Source: Strobilurus pachycystidiatus (lineage: Eukaryota; Basidiomycota; Agaricomycetes; Agaricales; Physalacriaceae). Taken from it: a stretch of 64,000 nt of DNA. The position numbers and the translations under genes were made by a program. Within the stretch, counting starts at the first letter, position 1; each line of letters begins with the position of its first letter. Under the pieces are notes generated by a model that searched no databases, was not told the origin of the DNA, and was given only the letters and a program-made list of their open reading frames with translations. The stretch covers positions 2,356,001 to 2,420,000 of the forward strand of contig JAHLMK010000007.1 in NCBI GenBank assembly GCA_019915135.1, read 5' to 3'. Shown one piece after another: positions 35,243-46,360 of this stretch.

Positions 35243-36420
35243 TCAAAGACACTTGATAACAGTTGCTACAAATTCCTCGGGGGCATCGAAATGTACCTTC
35301 AAGTTCAGTGGATTAGTTACCAACGACCAAGAAAGCTCTAACACTCACAAAGTGGTTTCCGTTAGGTAGTTCAACAAATGTTATTTCCCGACATTTGTGG
35401 CCCCTTGAACGGAGTTCGTGATGTCTCCGTTGCAATTCTATGAAACCCCAAAGAAGGAACCAGCACGTACTCATACAACCTATGACTGAGACCGTCACCG
35501 TCGGTAGTAGGAGATTGCTATTGAACAACGCCGTGTCTGCCTGCTCTCTTAGCATAGCCTGGATAGGTGGGTATGGGACCGTGCCGGCATCCGCACCCGC
35601 TACGGCCGCTCTCGACTCCATGAAGCGAAGTCTATCGTCGGGTGACATGCGCGCCATTGAAGGGCGGACACCGTTACGTGAAAAGTCCACACCCGACGGG
35701 CGGCGCGACTGTGGATCTGGGTGATCAAAGTACATGCTCAGATACATGTTGATGTTATCAGAGTATTCTTGGATGGTTAGGAAGGATTGGTCAAGGAAGG
35801 GGTTGTAAAGACCCTCGTAGTCGGGCATGTCAAAACCGTAAGCCGTCAGCGGCGAATCTACGGGAAACGGAGATGAGAAAAAAATTCAGAGGAAAATAGT
35901 AAGGCGACAGACCGTAGATGATGAGCATGCGCAAGTAGCGTCCAATCCTTTCGTACGTTTCGACGGAAGCGACGTCCTGACCAAGAAGCGATAAGGTCGT
36001 TGATGTTGCCATGCTCCAGCCTAGGAGATAGAGAGATCCTTGCTTGAACGGGCCAAGGTTATCCAAAACCCAGACGAGAAGGTTGATCATGTCCTTGGCG
36101 AGAACCTCAAGGAACGCAACATTGCCTCTCGCCAGGTTGCTGGTATCCTCGGCAGAGTGGTCAGAGCTTTCACCATAGCTGCGACGAGAGAGGTTGATGA
36201 CACGAACACCCTGTTTGTTGAATGAAGGGACAAGGGGATCGAAGGACTCTAGACAATTCGTCAATTTCTGAGTCGATGATAGTGCCAATCTGTCAAGCTC
36301 ACCTCCGTTAAAGATGCTGCCATGAAGGATGATAAGAGTTTTGTATTCCTGTTCCGGAATATGGCCACTGTCCGTGAAGGCGTATCGAGTCCCCTCAGCG
36401 TCGATGGTTGCGACAGTCAT
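35243..36420 (-). CDS. Alpha/beta hydrolase
   Basis: MTVATIDAEGTRYAFTDSG leads into the strand and oxyanion region LIILHGSIFNGGELDRL. The nucleophile elbow is GWSMAT (G-x-S-x-A rather than G-x-S-x-G). A lid-like region follows. The catalytic His sits in NGNHF joined, across an intron that begins GTGAGT, to VHFDAPEEF, ending TVIKCL at 35243. Without that last splice the frame stops at 35313 and loses the conserved end, so the spliced form is preferred. It resembles fungal hydrolases of unknown substrate. No signal peptide. The acid residue was not identified with certainty. Confidence 0.8.
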
Positions 36421-36969
36421 GATAGCAGCGGCAAGGACCTAATCTGACAAACAAGGATAATCTCCGGAGTACTGACAGCCATGTGTCATGCGTGAGCAAT
36501 TCAAAGAAGCCAACAACACTGTGAAAATGCTGATGAAGGGCGCGCTGTGTCACTGTCTTGGGAAGAAAGAACCGTGATGCCGTACTCTGGATCTTGTCTG
36601 GATCAGACTTTGGTGATAGACCGGCCCGCTCTGCCGCAGAGTTCCCAGCTCGTTGAGCGCTTGAGCACTGAGAGCGATGGATTCAGAAGAGGAAAGCCAA
36701 GAACTTGAACCTTGAACAGTAAACACCCTTCCAGACGCGAGTTGAATAGGCGCGATTCGTGTTTTCTTGAAGAAGACAAACATTTTGGCGTGTCAAACAT
36801 GGCAGCATCATCTCAACAATGCTCGCTCAGACTATCGCTCGAAACCAACGTATGTATATGCAACAATGAGAGTTTATTTAGTGCAGTGGGCGCAACGCCA
36901 GGTATATGATCTTCAATGAATACCGCCGATTGGAGAAATGAGAGTCGCATGAAAGAGGGTTGCCAACTC
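36421..36969. other. Intergenic
   Basis: 5' flank of the hydrolase gene and 3' flank of the thaumatin-like gene. Short opposing frames at 36550-36909 have no recognisable product. Confidence 0.4.
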
Positions 36970-38199
36970 TCAAGGGCAGAAGGTAAGAGTGTAGTCTGCA
37001 TTGAGGCCAGAATCGCAGGTCCAGAGGGCAGTTCCGGACGATTCGTCATAAGCATAGACGTAGGAGTCGGGGCAATTGTCCTCTGGAGACCTTCATCAGA
37101 AACCGTACACACAAATCAGGGAACGACAACGCACTGAAGTAGCTGTAGTACGCGACCCCGGACGGTGGGCAGGTCGCTGGGGTGTCGTGGCTTCCCGAGC
37201 AGCAGTTGGCGGAATCAGCTAGAGCGCAAGTACTGTCAGCCTGGCGTAAAGGGTAATTGAAGTCCTGCTTACCTTGGTTTCCGTCCAAGTTTGCCTCGCA
37301 GGCTGATCTACACCCAACAGGGAATCCGTTAGAGTCGTAGGGACCTTTCAAAGCAGCGGGGCCTTCGAACATAGTGAGCGTGCGATAATTTAGTGTGATA
37401 TCAACGTACAGTCCGGTCCAAGGTCAACGGGGCAGCTGGGAACACCGCAGCCGACGTTGTTCGTGATCTTAGCTGGGAGGTTGTACCCGTCGACCAAGGA
37501 GACTTAGGTCCACATGTCAGCCATACTGTTCGCATTTCAGGGACTTCACATACTGTCGTACCAATCCAGGTTTCCATCTCCCTGGAGCGTCCATTCGGCG
37601 ACAGTGGCAGGCGGGACACCCTGTATTATTGTCAGTCGCAGCGCAACAGTTTAGCAAGTTCCGACTCGCCGTGCCAGTGTGAGGATCACACACGAGACCG
37701 CCATTGCATCCTCCATCCAAGCAGGAGTTGGGACCGGGGTTGGTAGAGAAGTCGCAGTCACGACGAGCCTGCCACCGAGTTAGCGGATGCATTGACATTG
37801 GATTCAAAGTTGTTTACCCAGATACGTCCGGCCTTCCAGTTGTTCGGAACGGTGAACGAAACCGCAGTGTACGCATCAGCCTGCCATCTGTGAATGGTAT
37901 CAAAATCTGACGGTCAAGACGCGAAGCGCAATGTGAGGCCATACCCAGTTGTGTACGATGGGACTGCGCTTCCGACGTTCAGATCAGTGAACATCTACAT
38001 CAACGGTGAAGACGCGTTCGCGCGATGCGTTCGACGAATACTTACAGCTGGCCTGAGAGACACGTTCAGCTTTCACAGATGACTCTACTGAGGAGCGAGC
38101 TCACCATATAGTGAAAGGGCACGCGTTGTACACGGTGAATGTACGAGCCATTGCGCTAGACGCGAAGGCAAGAGCGGCGGCAGCAGAAAGGCGCATCAT
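36970..38199 (-). CDS. Secreted thaumatin-like protein
   Basis: MMRLSAAAALAFASSAMA is a signal peptide cut before RTFTVYNACPFTIW, the standard thaumatin-fold opening. Six or seven small exons then give SYTTGWEAAADAY, VPNNWKAGRIWARRDC, LDGGCNGGLVCD, GVPPATVAEWTLQGDGNLDWYDVSLVDGYN, VGCGVPSCPVDLGPDCP, GFPVGCRSACEA, NCCSGSHDTPATCP, NCPDSYVYAYDE and TLTFCP. Many paired Cys and the acidic-cleft pattern RxxD...DxxD are present. Fungal members act on or bind beta-1,3-glucan in cell walls; glucanase activity here is inferred. The stop at 36970-36972 follows an intron near 37085-37145. Confidence 0.9.
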
Positions 38200-38894
38200 C
38201 TGAGCAGGAGAGAGGAAAGGATGTCAAGCCGAATAGCGAGATGCAGAAACGCCTCTTCCTCTGAGCTATTTAAATAGACAAGTCAAGCGTGTCGTCCCGG
38301 GGCACAAGCATGTTCGTCGTCCTGGCCTCGCCCTGGCCATGAGGTTTCTCTGCACAAGAACGTCGCCTATAGGTCTGGTACTGGCGACCGACAACAATTA
38401 CGAATCGTTTTGCTCCACAGAGGTCGAGGGGATCAAGAGTATGATATTCGTCCATATGAAGAGCAGGTCACAAACACTCCGTCCCAGGGAACATCTCTCA
38501 CGTCGACGTCATCCGCAGCTTTTGACTTTGTTGTTACTCTACTGGGCTATACTGCAAGTAGATCACGAGCAAGTGAGCAAACGCGAGGAACCCAAGAAAT
38601 GAATGGAAAAGATCATACGATAGAGAAGGCAACTGGTATAGATCAGTGCCCTTCCAAAGACTTGCTAAATTTACTGGAGACTTGACAGGAAAGTGAGGGT
38701 TTCAAGTGGGAGTTCCAATGACCAGTCGCATGGTGCATCAGACAACCGCTTGAACGACCGCAAGCAAAGTTGAAACACTCAATTTGCCCTTTAGGATATT
38801 GACTTTGATGGCAGAGTTGATCCTGAGAGCTTAGCAGGGCACGAGTATAGGGGAGGGTAAATGGATAGACCAGAGGCGCTCTATTGGGGCACTG
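38200..38894. other. Intergenic, promoter of thaumatin-like gene
   Basis: A TATTTAAATAG element at about 38264-38275 lies some 70 bases upstream of the thaumatin-like start on the minus strand and may be its TATA box. The remainder, including frames at 38339-38685, shows no recognisable gene. Confidence 0.45.
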
Positions 38895-39845
38895 AGCCGC
38901 CGCTAGAGCCAAGAGGGAGGCTTGCGACCCAAATGTGACGGTGGCGCCCAAGGCGGGATCGAAGTTCTAGAAAAGGTTGGGTCGTTGGCGGGATCCTGCG
39001 TTTGAACGAGCCAATATCAGAGCTGAGAGCTCTTCGGTACCGTCTGACAGAGTTGGTCGTGTGATTCTTGTCCTTAGCCCTTATTGGATTTGCGGGCGCC
39101 GTGTTCTTCTTTACTTGGCGAGCCGCGATACTCCGTGGTCGCATCGAACTGAACAGCAGCGTCTAAGAGAGTCAGAGGTGGTTCAGCGGACAGCCTGCAA
39201 TTGAGGGTCGGCATACCTATGCAGATAGCGTCCGCGTATGTACTCTTGTAAGTCAGAATGTGTGAGATATCGATGTGAAAAAACATTTACCTCGTACCAT
39301 GTATTATTGAGTGCATTCTCCTGTAGACAAGGTCAGACAATGGTGTCACTGAATCATCCAGAAGCTGCCGATAAGAGAGAAGAAAAATTGTAGCGGGACA
39401 TTTCGTTGTTCAAAATTCAAAAGAGAAGGTGAACAACCTCACCTTAGGCCGTGCGGCGGGAGAAGAGGCGTTAAACTTATAGCCTGACCTGGCCTGACCC
39501 GCCAACTCAGGCCACCGAAAGCCTGGCAAAGACGGTAGGGTGCTCCAGACTGAAGAGGATGAGGCACGACGGCACGGCGCTCCCTCTCTAGCCACCTTGA
39601 CCGACCAAAATGCTGCTGCTATGAAGCGAGCAATAACAGCGCCACGCAACCAATTGAAGAAACACCAGATCGAGTACTCTTCTCAAAAAAGGGTTGTGTA
39701 AGGCGAGTGCTGGGCGGCGAAACGAATGTAAAGAGCAATAAGACAGCGATTCGGACATATGGGAAAAAGTCGAAGAACCGCCGTCAAGGACATGCAAGAG
39801 AAAGAACCAAATGGTGAAGAAAGGTTTAGCGTGGTGGGAAGTACA
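38895..39845 (-). pseudogene. Decayed inverted copy of the secreted repeat-protein gene (5' part)
   Basis: Read on the minus strand this stretch aligns with the leader and first exons of the gene at 26302-29023. Matches include the leader (GACGGCGGTTC, then CCAGCACTCGC, then TGAGAAG), the signal-peptide region (GTGGCGCT ... GCTTCATAGCAGCAG against GCTTCATCGCAGCAG), CTACAGGAGAATGCAC, GCTGCTGTTCAGTTCGATGCGACCAC and CAGGATCCCGCCAACGACCC. The start codon is deleted, the CATCG to CATAG change creates an in-frame stop, and the downstream duplicated modules are absent. It is clearly non-functional as the parental protein. It is on the opposite strand about 10 kb from its relative, so an old inverted duplication is likely. 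Confidence 0.8.
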
Positions 39846-40101
39846 GATTAGTACTCGCAAGTTGAACATCATTTCGAGAGGTTCAAGCACAATGGTCCCG
39901 ATGATCTGGTACAATATGGAGAGAGCCGCTGTCAGTACATGCATATAAACGTTTATAGTATGGGAGCGCACATTATCAGAGGCAGGAGACCCGCTGAGGT
40001 ATACAAGTGTACAATCAAAAGAGCGTTACACAAAGAAGATTATCCAAGCGTCCATCCATATCCAACTAGATCTGGTATCATTAGAATACAAGTATCATGG
40101 T
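39846..40101. other. Intergenic
   Basis: Between the pseudogene and the pfkB kinase 3' end; nothing recognised. Confidence 0.4.
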
Positions 40102-41809
40102 TCAAACCATCCTGCGCGAGCCATCTCCCCCGCTAATCCGTCCCAGTTGCGCCGTCGGGCCTTCCGACCTGCAAGTTCCGTGGCAAATCTGTTTTACAAA
40201 AGTCAAGACGACGCTGAGGCCAGATCGAAGAGAAGGAACCTTAGACATTCATCCAATCTCCAGCGACCTTTGTCGTTGTCTGAATGAGCAGCAGACCACG
40301 CGTCTTCCTCGCCAGAGAAAGGTGTGTATGGCGGTCCGGGCATGATTCGTCGACTAAGGGAATAGATCATCCCAGCGACAAATGCATCCTGCGCTCCGAC
40401 CTCATCTACGACATTGTCATCCGTGTCAGGAACCTCTGTCCCCGTTGAATCGTGGTCATCGTCATCCTCCTGGTACCGCCCCGCGAAGGAGGAAGACTGC
40501 GCCCTCGAATCAGACGTCGAAGGCGCCGCGGAATCCATCCGGCTTCGTGCGGTGAACGCGCTGGAAGACGGGGTGCGACTTCGGCCATCAGCCCAGAACT
40601 CGCTGCCACTACGGACGGAGCGGATTTCTGTGACATCTGTTGCGAGGCTGTCAGTGTTTGCCTCGATCTCGCGGCCGCGGGGCACACGCGCGGTAGGTGC
40701 ACGCGACGCGGTCCGATCTTCTACCCATCCGGAACTCTGAAAGTATTCCTTGGTGGGCAGAGAAAGCACTGCAGCACCTTCTGAGCCCCAGTGTGCGACA
40801 AGAAGAGCATGAGGGGGAGCAATCGATGTCAAGGAGAGGAGGAACGCCCGTGGTGTTGTGGCATAATGTGGTGAGTTTGCTTGGGCATAATGTTTATTGA
40901 CGAACAAGACGTCACAATGAGGAATGAGCTAGAAGCGAAGAACAAAGTTAGAGCCAGAGCATAAGGGAAGGATAAAGGGATTTACAGCTTCTACACCTTG
41001 TCTGCCACGTCGTCCAACATCGACGCTGAAGACACAGTGACTTCTCCACTTGCGCTCACGGGCAAGGCCGTCAAGACCGGTTATGTTGCTCAGGGTGGTT
41101 TTGACAGAACGACCTTCGAAATGCAGCCAGTCGAAGGGTGCTGGACTGTTGGGATTGGACATGTGGGCGGGGGTTCCTGGGCGAGGAGAACGCGACTGCT
41201 GGGAGGACAGTGACGGAGATATCGGCGTCAAGGGCGTCGCAGGCGATATGGTTGGAGACTCGAGGGGCGACGGCATAGTGTACATGTAGTTCTCCGGGGC
41301 AAGCAGAGGGCCCAGCATTGTGACAAACTCTTCATGAGTGATGTCGGGCAGCGGATTGTGGTTCACGACGGTGCGTGTGTCGTTCTCGGCTATATTGTGG
41401 AAAAACTCGAGTGAGAAGGGCAATACACGCGAAAAACGCGAGCCGCACCAGACTGGAGCACCCAGGCGCTGGGCACGCCTAACCCCTTCCATGTCTTGCA
41501 ATAGCGCGTGCTGACGCCTTCTCGTTCCAGCTCCTTTATGATCATGGTTCCCTCATCGTTTCCGCCGAGGGGCGCGACCAGGGCTGTTTCGGTACCCGGG
41601 AATTGGGCCAGCAGGGAAACAAGAGTGGCCGCGGAGCCGCCTCGCGATTTCTCGACGGAATGGGCGCGCACGACGGACGACGGCGCCGGATGGGATGGTA
41701 CAGAGAGAGTGTGGGTAACGAAGAGGGTCCCGGAGGCGACGATGCGCAGGGAGCGAGCAGGCGAGGACGGAAACTGCGACTCGTGAGTGTCGCGACGCAG
41801 CTTGGCCAT
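40102..41809 (-). CDS. pfkB-family carbohydrate kinase, divergent (ketohexokinase-like)
   Basis: Starts MAKLRRDTHESQF. Then come RIVASGTLFVTHTLSVP, the sugar-site loop EKSRGGSAATLVSLLAQFPG (GG of the first pfkB motif) and ALVAPLGGNDEGT. The second half has LIPHCDVLFVNKHYAQ, PHALLVAHWGSEGAAVL and, after an inserted low-complexity segment of about 115 residues (about 40410-40750), DEVGAQDAFVAGMIYSL. This last is the ATP-site motif, normally DTxGAGDxFxAG, with Gln for the second Gly but the catalytic Asp kept. A final intron (GTTCCT...AACAG) yields FATELAGRKARR and the stop at 40102, matching the family's usual C-terminal helix; without it the frame stops at 40203. Substrate not determined. A Ser/Pro-rich insert near 41130-41280 is also unusual. 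Confidence 0.8.
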
Positions 41810-41954
41810 GCCTATGACGGTCGAAAGGAAGGAAAGAATGTTTTCGGAATAAATCAAAAAGTGGACATCGACGTTTGAACTTGGAACTTCGATCACATAA
41901 TTCCATTTGTATTACTCTCCATTATCGCTGTACTGTACTTTTGGCGAAAAGTAG

Positions 41955-43276
41955 TTATGACATTTCTACATCGCCGTCCTCGTCTCCATCCTCATCGACG
42001 CTGTCCTCGTCTTCCCAATCTCCCTCTTCGTCGTCGGGTACCGCATGGATGCCGAGGGCTTCCAGTTGCTTGATTAGCTCCCGGACATGTTCCAGTAGCG
42101 GCACGTCAGGGTGGCCATCTCGCAAATGAAGCTAGTCAAAAAATTAGAGACACAATTGCAAGGACGAGAGGTTTCACCAACCATCTGGCATTTCTCTAGT
42201 CGTGCGCGTGCATCTGTGGCAAGCTCTTCCCAGGACATCTCGTCTATTTGCCCACCACTTTCTTTGGCCTTTTCGGCCATCAGGAAATAGCACCAGCCTT
42301 CCAGGTACCACGCCTCGACTTCTTCATCGTCTGAAGACATCACGCCGTGCAACACCAATAGTGCTGGCGCGTATAACTCCAGTTCCAGAAACAGCTTCAC
42401 AATCGAGAGCCGAGTCTCTATCGGTGGTACTCGGGGATCATCTGCGAAAGCCTTTAACAATCACGCATGACAGAACGTAGACCTCCTTACCCAGATCAAG
42501 ATCCTTCCACACCGTCCAAGCCTTTTCCAGACACTCTCTTGCATCGTCTGGCCGTTGTTGAGACATGCGAACGTTTGCCAATGATTGGAGCGCCTCTGTG
42601 TTCCCCGGGTCCGTTTGTAGTGCAAGCTCCAACAAGCGTTCACAATTCTTATCAGCATCAGGTTCATAGCTACATGATTGTAAGATCCATAGCGCGATCA
42701 AAGTATCGTAAGTGCGCACCATAGATCATACGACGGGTCCATCCAGATTTCGACCTGGCCGACGAGTGCACGGACAATGTTGGCTTTGATCTCCATCTCG
42801 TCGTCTGCAGTGTCCTCCTTTGCTCTGTCTTTCCCCTTCAACTGTACCATCAAAATATCAATCGCGGCCTGATAATGCTGCAAACCGAGCCGTGGGTCTT
42901 CGTCGCAGAGCTGGGCCAGATAGAGATGCGCCGAAGGTGGAGGCGAAGGACCAGAGACCAGCGATAAGAAGGCCTACAACGCGATTATATCAGAATCTCA
43001 GCAGTACCATTGAGAGAGGTACCCGACCTGCTTAGCAGTGTCTAATTCACCCATCTCGAGGAGAGCGACGCCGAGCATCTCCTTGGCCTCCGCGTTGGAC
43101 GAATCCAGCTCTAGTATCCGCGTCGCAAATTTCTGGGCCATTGGGTAGTCACACTGTATTATGAGCGCCTGTGTTTTTTCCAAGAGTGCGGGTATGGATG
43201 GGGTCTTTTTGGGCTGCTCCGGCGGCTCGACCGCCTTCATCGCGCGCGCCAATTTCTTCGCTTTTGTGCGCCCCAT
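41955..43276 (-). CDS. ACL4: RPL4 assembly chaperone ACL4 (TPR protein)
   Basis: TPR protein that in yeast escorts newly made ribosomal protein L4 to the nucleus. MGRTKAKKLARAMKA is a basic N-terminus. TPR-type helices follow (LLEKTQALIIQCDYPMAQKFATRIL, then AKEMLGVALLEMGELDTAK, LYLAQLCDEDPRLGLQHYQAAID, LLELALQTDPGNTEALQSLANV, WYLEGWCYFLMAEKA). The C-terminus, after HPDVPLLEHVRELIKQLEALG, is strongly acidic (DEDSVDEDGDEDGD), as in Acl4 homologues. About five introns. The stop is at 41955. The start codon is 43 bp from the divergent gene at 43320, so promoters must overlap. Confidence 0.85.
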
Positions 43277-43319
43277 GTTGGCGGGAGCGAGGTATTAGCC
43301 GCCGACGTCGATTGAGAGG

Positions 43320-44625
43320 ATGAAGGAAGATCGAGTTTTCCCGTGTTTGGCTGTTGCCTTTCAGACGCTTTCGTTCATGTTCGAATTTGACGCAGGAAAG
43401 AGGCAGGCAGCGGACGGACTCTTCCTCGAGCGCCTGGATGCGTTCATGGACCGCTCTTTGGCTGAATTGAAAGCATTTTCGGACCGCGAGAGCATGCCGC
43501 TGGAAGAGGTTGTTGTGCTCGCTCGTTGCAATGAAGGGCAACTTGGCTTACTGGATTGTTGTCCCGCCTAGACACGCATGCATGTTGCGGAGTGGCACAG
43601 CAAGTATCTCTTCCAGTCGCAGATGTCGGCGCCCAACTGGTCCGGCGCTGTTTCCCCGGCAGAGCGACAAGCATACAGTGTGTGGCGCCCTCTTCGATTC
43701 ACATGCCTATTCTCAGTGGACCCGCTCTCCCTAGTCCGGGCTACTCTGTGCGATGTATCGCGTATTCTTGAGAATCTGCAATCATTATCTGGGGTGCATG
43801 CGTTCGTCCTGGCTGTCGATCCGGCTGAGCCCGCCATGGACGGTTTTCTTGGTGGCTCGTTGCTTGGCCGCGACTTTTGGCGCAACTTGCGCGGTGGGGG
43901 AGACTCGGGCGCGAGGGCTCTCAAATCCTATTGTCAGAAGCACATGCCTGCGAGTACCTCGCAAATGGGCGAATCATCCGTGTCTGGCGAGTCTTCAAGT
44001 CATCTCACTCCTGCTCAGGCGCTCAAGGCTGAGCTTTATGAGAAGGTTAGGACGTCTCTAAGGTAAACAAAGTCTGAATACTCATTGCAGTCATCTCATG
44101 CGGTTTCAGAAGTGTTAGTGGGGTAAGGAATGCGGAAATGAGATGGACGCATCCTGATCTTTTAGTCACGTCGTACGGAGTGAGGCTGATAGGATGGCCA
44201 CCGTCGATACCGTATCAAAACCCTTCGACGATGAAGGTCAACCAAAAGAAGGAGTTACTTGCGCTACTCAGCAGCGGAACGATGAGATTCGTCAAGGCCT
44301 TTGACGACTCGTCTTCATCCGAATCGGCTATCAAACCAAGTGGGGATGAGGGCCGCGACGAGGACTATTCATGGGCTTTACAATTTGCAGACGAGGAACC
44401 GGTCAGTTAAAATTAGTATTCTTGCCTCTCACCGAGTCACTGAGCCCTTCTCAGTCTGGGCAGCAGTTAGCGGGCGAGACAATGAGAGAGCAAACGCCTC
44501 GGCGGTCGCGAACGCCAGATGGACCTGAAGGAATACAGCGAGAACATGACGGTGATGATCCGGGACCCAGGAAGCGACCCAAGACAGCTTTGGGAGACGA
44601 GTCGGCCATCTCTAGATGCACCTAA
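43320..44625 (+). CDS. Conserved basidiomycete protein of unknown function
   Basis: Four or five exons. MKEDRVF...FEFDAGKRQAADGLFLERLDAFM joins, across an intron (GTTGTT...CCTAG, about 43510-43570, containing an in-frame stop), to TRMHVAEWHSKYLFQSQMSAPNW. Then come AYSVWRPLRFTCLF, a helical region with an LTPAQALKAELYEKVRTSLR end and, after another intron, VRNAEMRWTHPDLLVTSYGVRLIGWPPSIPYQNPS. That block, plus LLALLSSGTMRFVKAF, is the most conserved-looking part and resembles proteins I know only as basidiomycete hypotheticals. The C-terminus is acidic then basic, with a nuclear-type patch GPRKRPKTA. No catalytic motif or membrane segment is visible. An ATG at 43378 is an alternative start. 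Confidence 0.65.
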
Positions 44626-44757
44626 TAGACGCGCGAAATTGTGTACATAAATTAATATCGAGTGACATCGACGGGGCGCCAGCACGCGGGCCGAGGCCAA
44701 TTTCATATAACTGCTATGATGGAAGCAAGTCTCTCCTCTTGAACCGTCACCACCACC

Positions 44758-46169
44758 ATGTTCTCCTCCATTTTTTCGTGAGTCTCGCCGCCGCCCCCGT
44801 GGAAATCCCGCCTAATCTGTGTCAGAACATCGCCGCCAGTTGACCCCAAGGCGCCCAACTTCCATCCGGTGACGGCGGCGGTCAAGGACGGGCAGTACTT
44901 TGCCGAGCTCGCGCCAAAAGACACGGAATGGACGTGCGATGGCGGGTTTGCCGTGGAGACGCAGACGTTCTACACGTCGACCGACGATGGCAAGTCGCTG
45001 ATGTGCCAAGTCATCTACTCATCCATTGGGTGCGTCTGTCTGCTCTGCTGCACGTGGTGGGAGTCGCTTACCTGTTGGCCCAGTGTGTGGTACCCAACCA
45101 TCCAGTTCACCTGCAAGCTTCACGACGCAAACACCAAGGAGACCACCTGGAAGTCCATCAACGTCTCCAACTTTGCGACGCCCCCTCCAGGCCTCGACAA
45201 GCGATCCAGCAAGGCTGATCAATTCTCCATCACCTACAAGTCCGCGCCCGGCTCCGACTTCCCTGAATCCTACACCATATCTGCCAACCTCGCCGCAGAT
45301 CTCCAGATCCAGCTCGAGGTCTCGCGCCCTGCCGCTATCCCAGGCTGGAAGATCGGCGCTGGAGAGAAGGGCGGCTTTTCATACTTCGGACCACACGTCG
45401 ATACTCCTGAAGGCTACGTCGTGCACAGGTTCTGGCCCCAGTTCCAGGCGGCCGGCCATTTTATTTCTAAAGGCGTCGCGATCCCCATCACCGGTCCAGG
45501 CATGTTCGTGCACGCCATCCAGGGCATGCGGCCGAATCTTGTCGCTTCTGCGTGGAACTTTGCCGACTTCCAGAGCACTCAACACGGTGGCGTATCCGCG
45601 ATACAAATGGAGTATACTACAACCGATGCGCACGGTAAGACTGGTGCGGGCTCCGGCGGTGTCAGGGTGAATGTTGGCTCGCTTGTTGTAGGCGGCAAGC
45701 TGGTTTCGGTCTCGGCGGAGACAATATATCCCGGTGAAGACGCGAAGGACACCGTCGTTTGCAGGGCGGTGCACAGCAAGACCGCCAAAGATGAGGATAC
45801 TGGATACATGGCACCTACAGAGGTCACGTTCGACTGGGCAGGCCCTTCCGTCAGCAGCGAGAAGCCAGGCTCATACTCCGCGACCATGTCTGTCGACCTC
45901 GGCGATCCAGCCAACTATAAGGGTCTGGTTGAGAAAGTTGACGTCCTTGCTGAGATACCTTACGCTATCAAGATGGCGGTCAACTACCTGGCTGGTACTA
46001 AGCCGTACATCTATCAAGTGAGCTCTTTGACGTACCTTTTGTCAAACGCGTTCAACTAATAATTTTCCAGTGGTGGAACCCCGCCAAGCTGACCATCACC
46101 GAACCAGGATCAGACGCACCTATTGAAGTTGAGGGTACCCTCTACAACGAAGCCTCCTTCATTTCTTGA
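44758..46169 (+). CDS. SVF1: Survival factor 1 (Svf1-like) oxidative-stress protein
   Basis: Lipocalin-like protein of the Svf1 family, needed for survival under oxidative stress and linked to sphingolipid/ceramide handling in yeast. MFSSIFS is split by an intron (GTGAGT...GTGTCAG) and continues TSPPVDPKAPNFHPV. The N-terminal half has DTEWTCDGGFAVETQTFY and MCQVIYSSIG, then, after an intron, VWYPTIQFTCKLHD. The second lipocalin half has AAGHFISKGVAIPITGPGMFVHAIQGMRP, NFADFQSTQHGGVSAIQMEYTTT and PYIYQ joined to WWNPAKLTI. It ends NEASFIS at 46169, without a long acidic tail. The first exon and last exon rest on short splices with good consensus. Length of about 390 residues is a little shorter than yeast Svf1. 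Confidence 0.9.
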
Positions 46170-46360
46170 ATGTATTGACGACCTACATATCACATAATAA
46201 TTCACGTTCAAGACTGCTACGATGTATCTTACTGCGTTCTTGTAATTACTAGCCCAATTTACGCCCAGTTCCTCCTGGTCGAGCACATATCTTGAATATT
46301 GACTTTCGAGTGACTCCGATCAATCGATCGGTGCCAGTATATTTTTTGCTTTCAACTGTC

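Noticed and set aside
35313..35360. Hydrolase stop at 35313 with an unspliced tail
   Set aside because: Splicing at GTGAGT yields the expected strand after the catalytic His and a family-like C-terminus ending at 35243.
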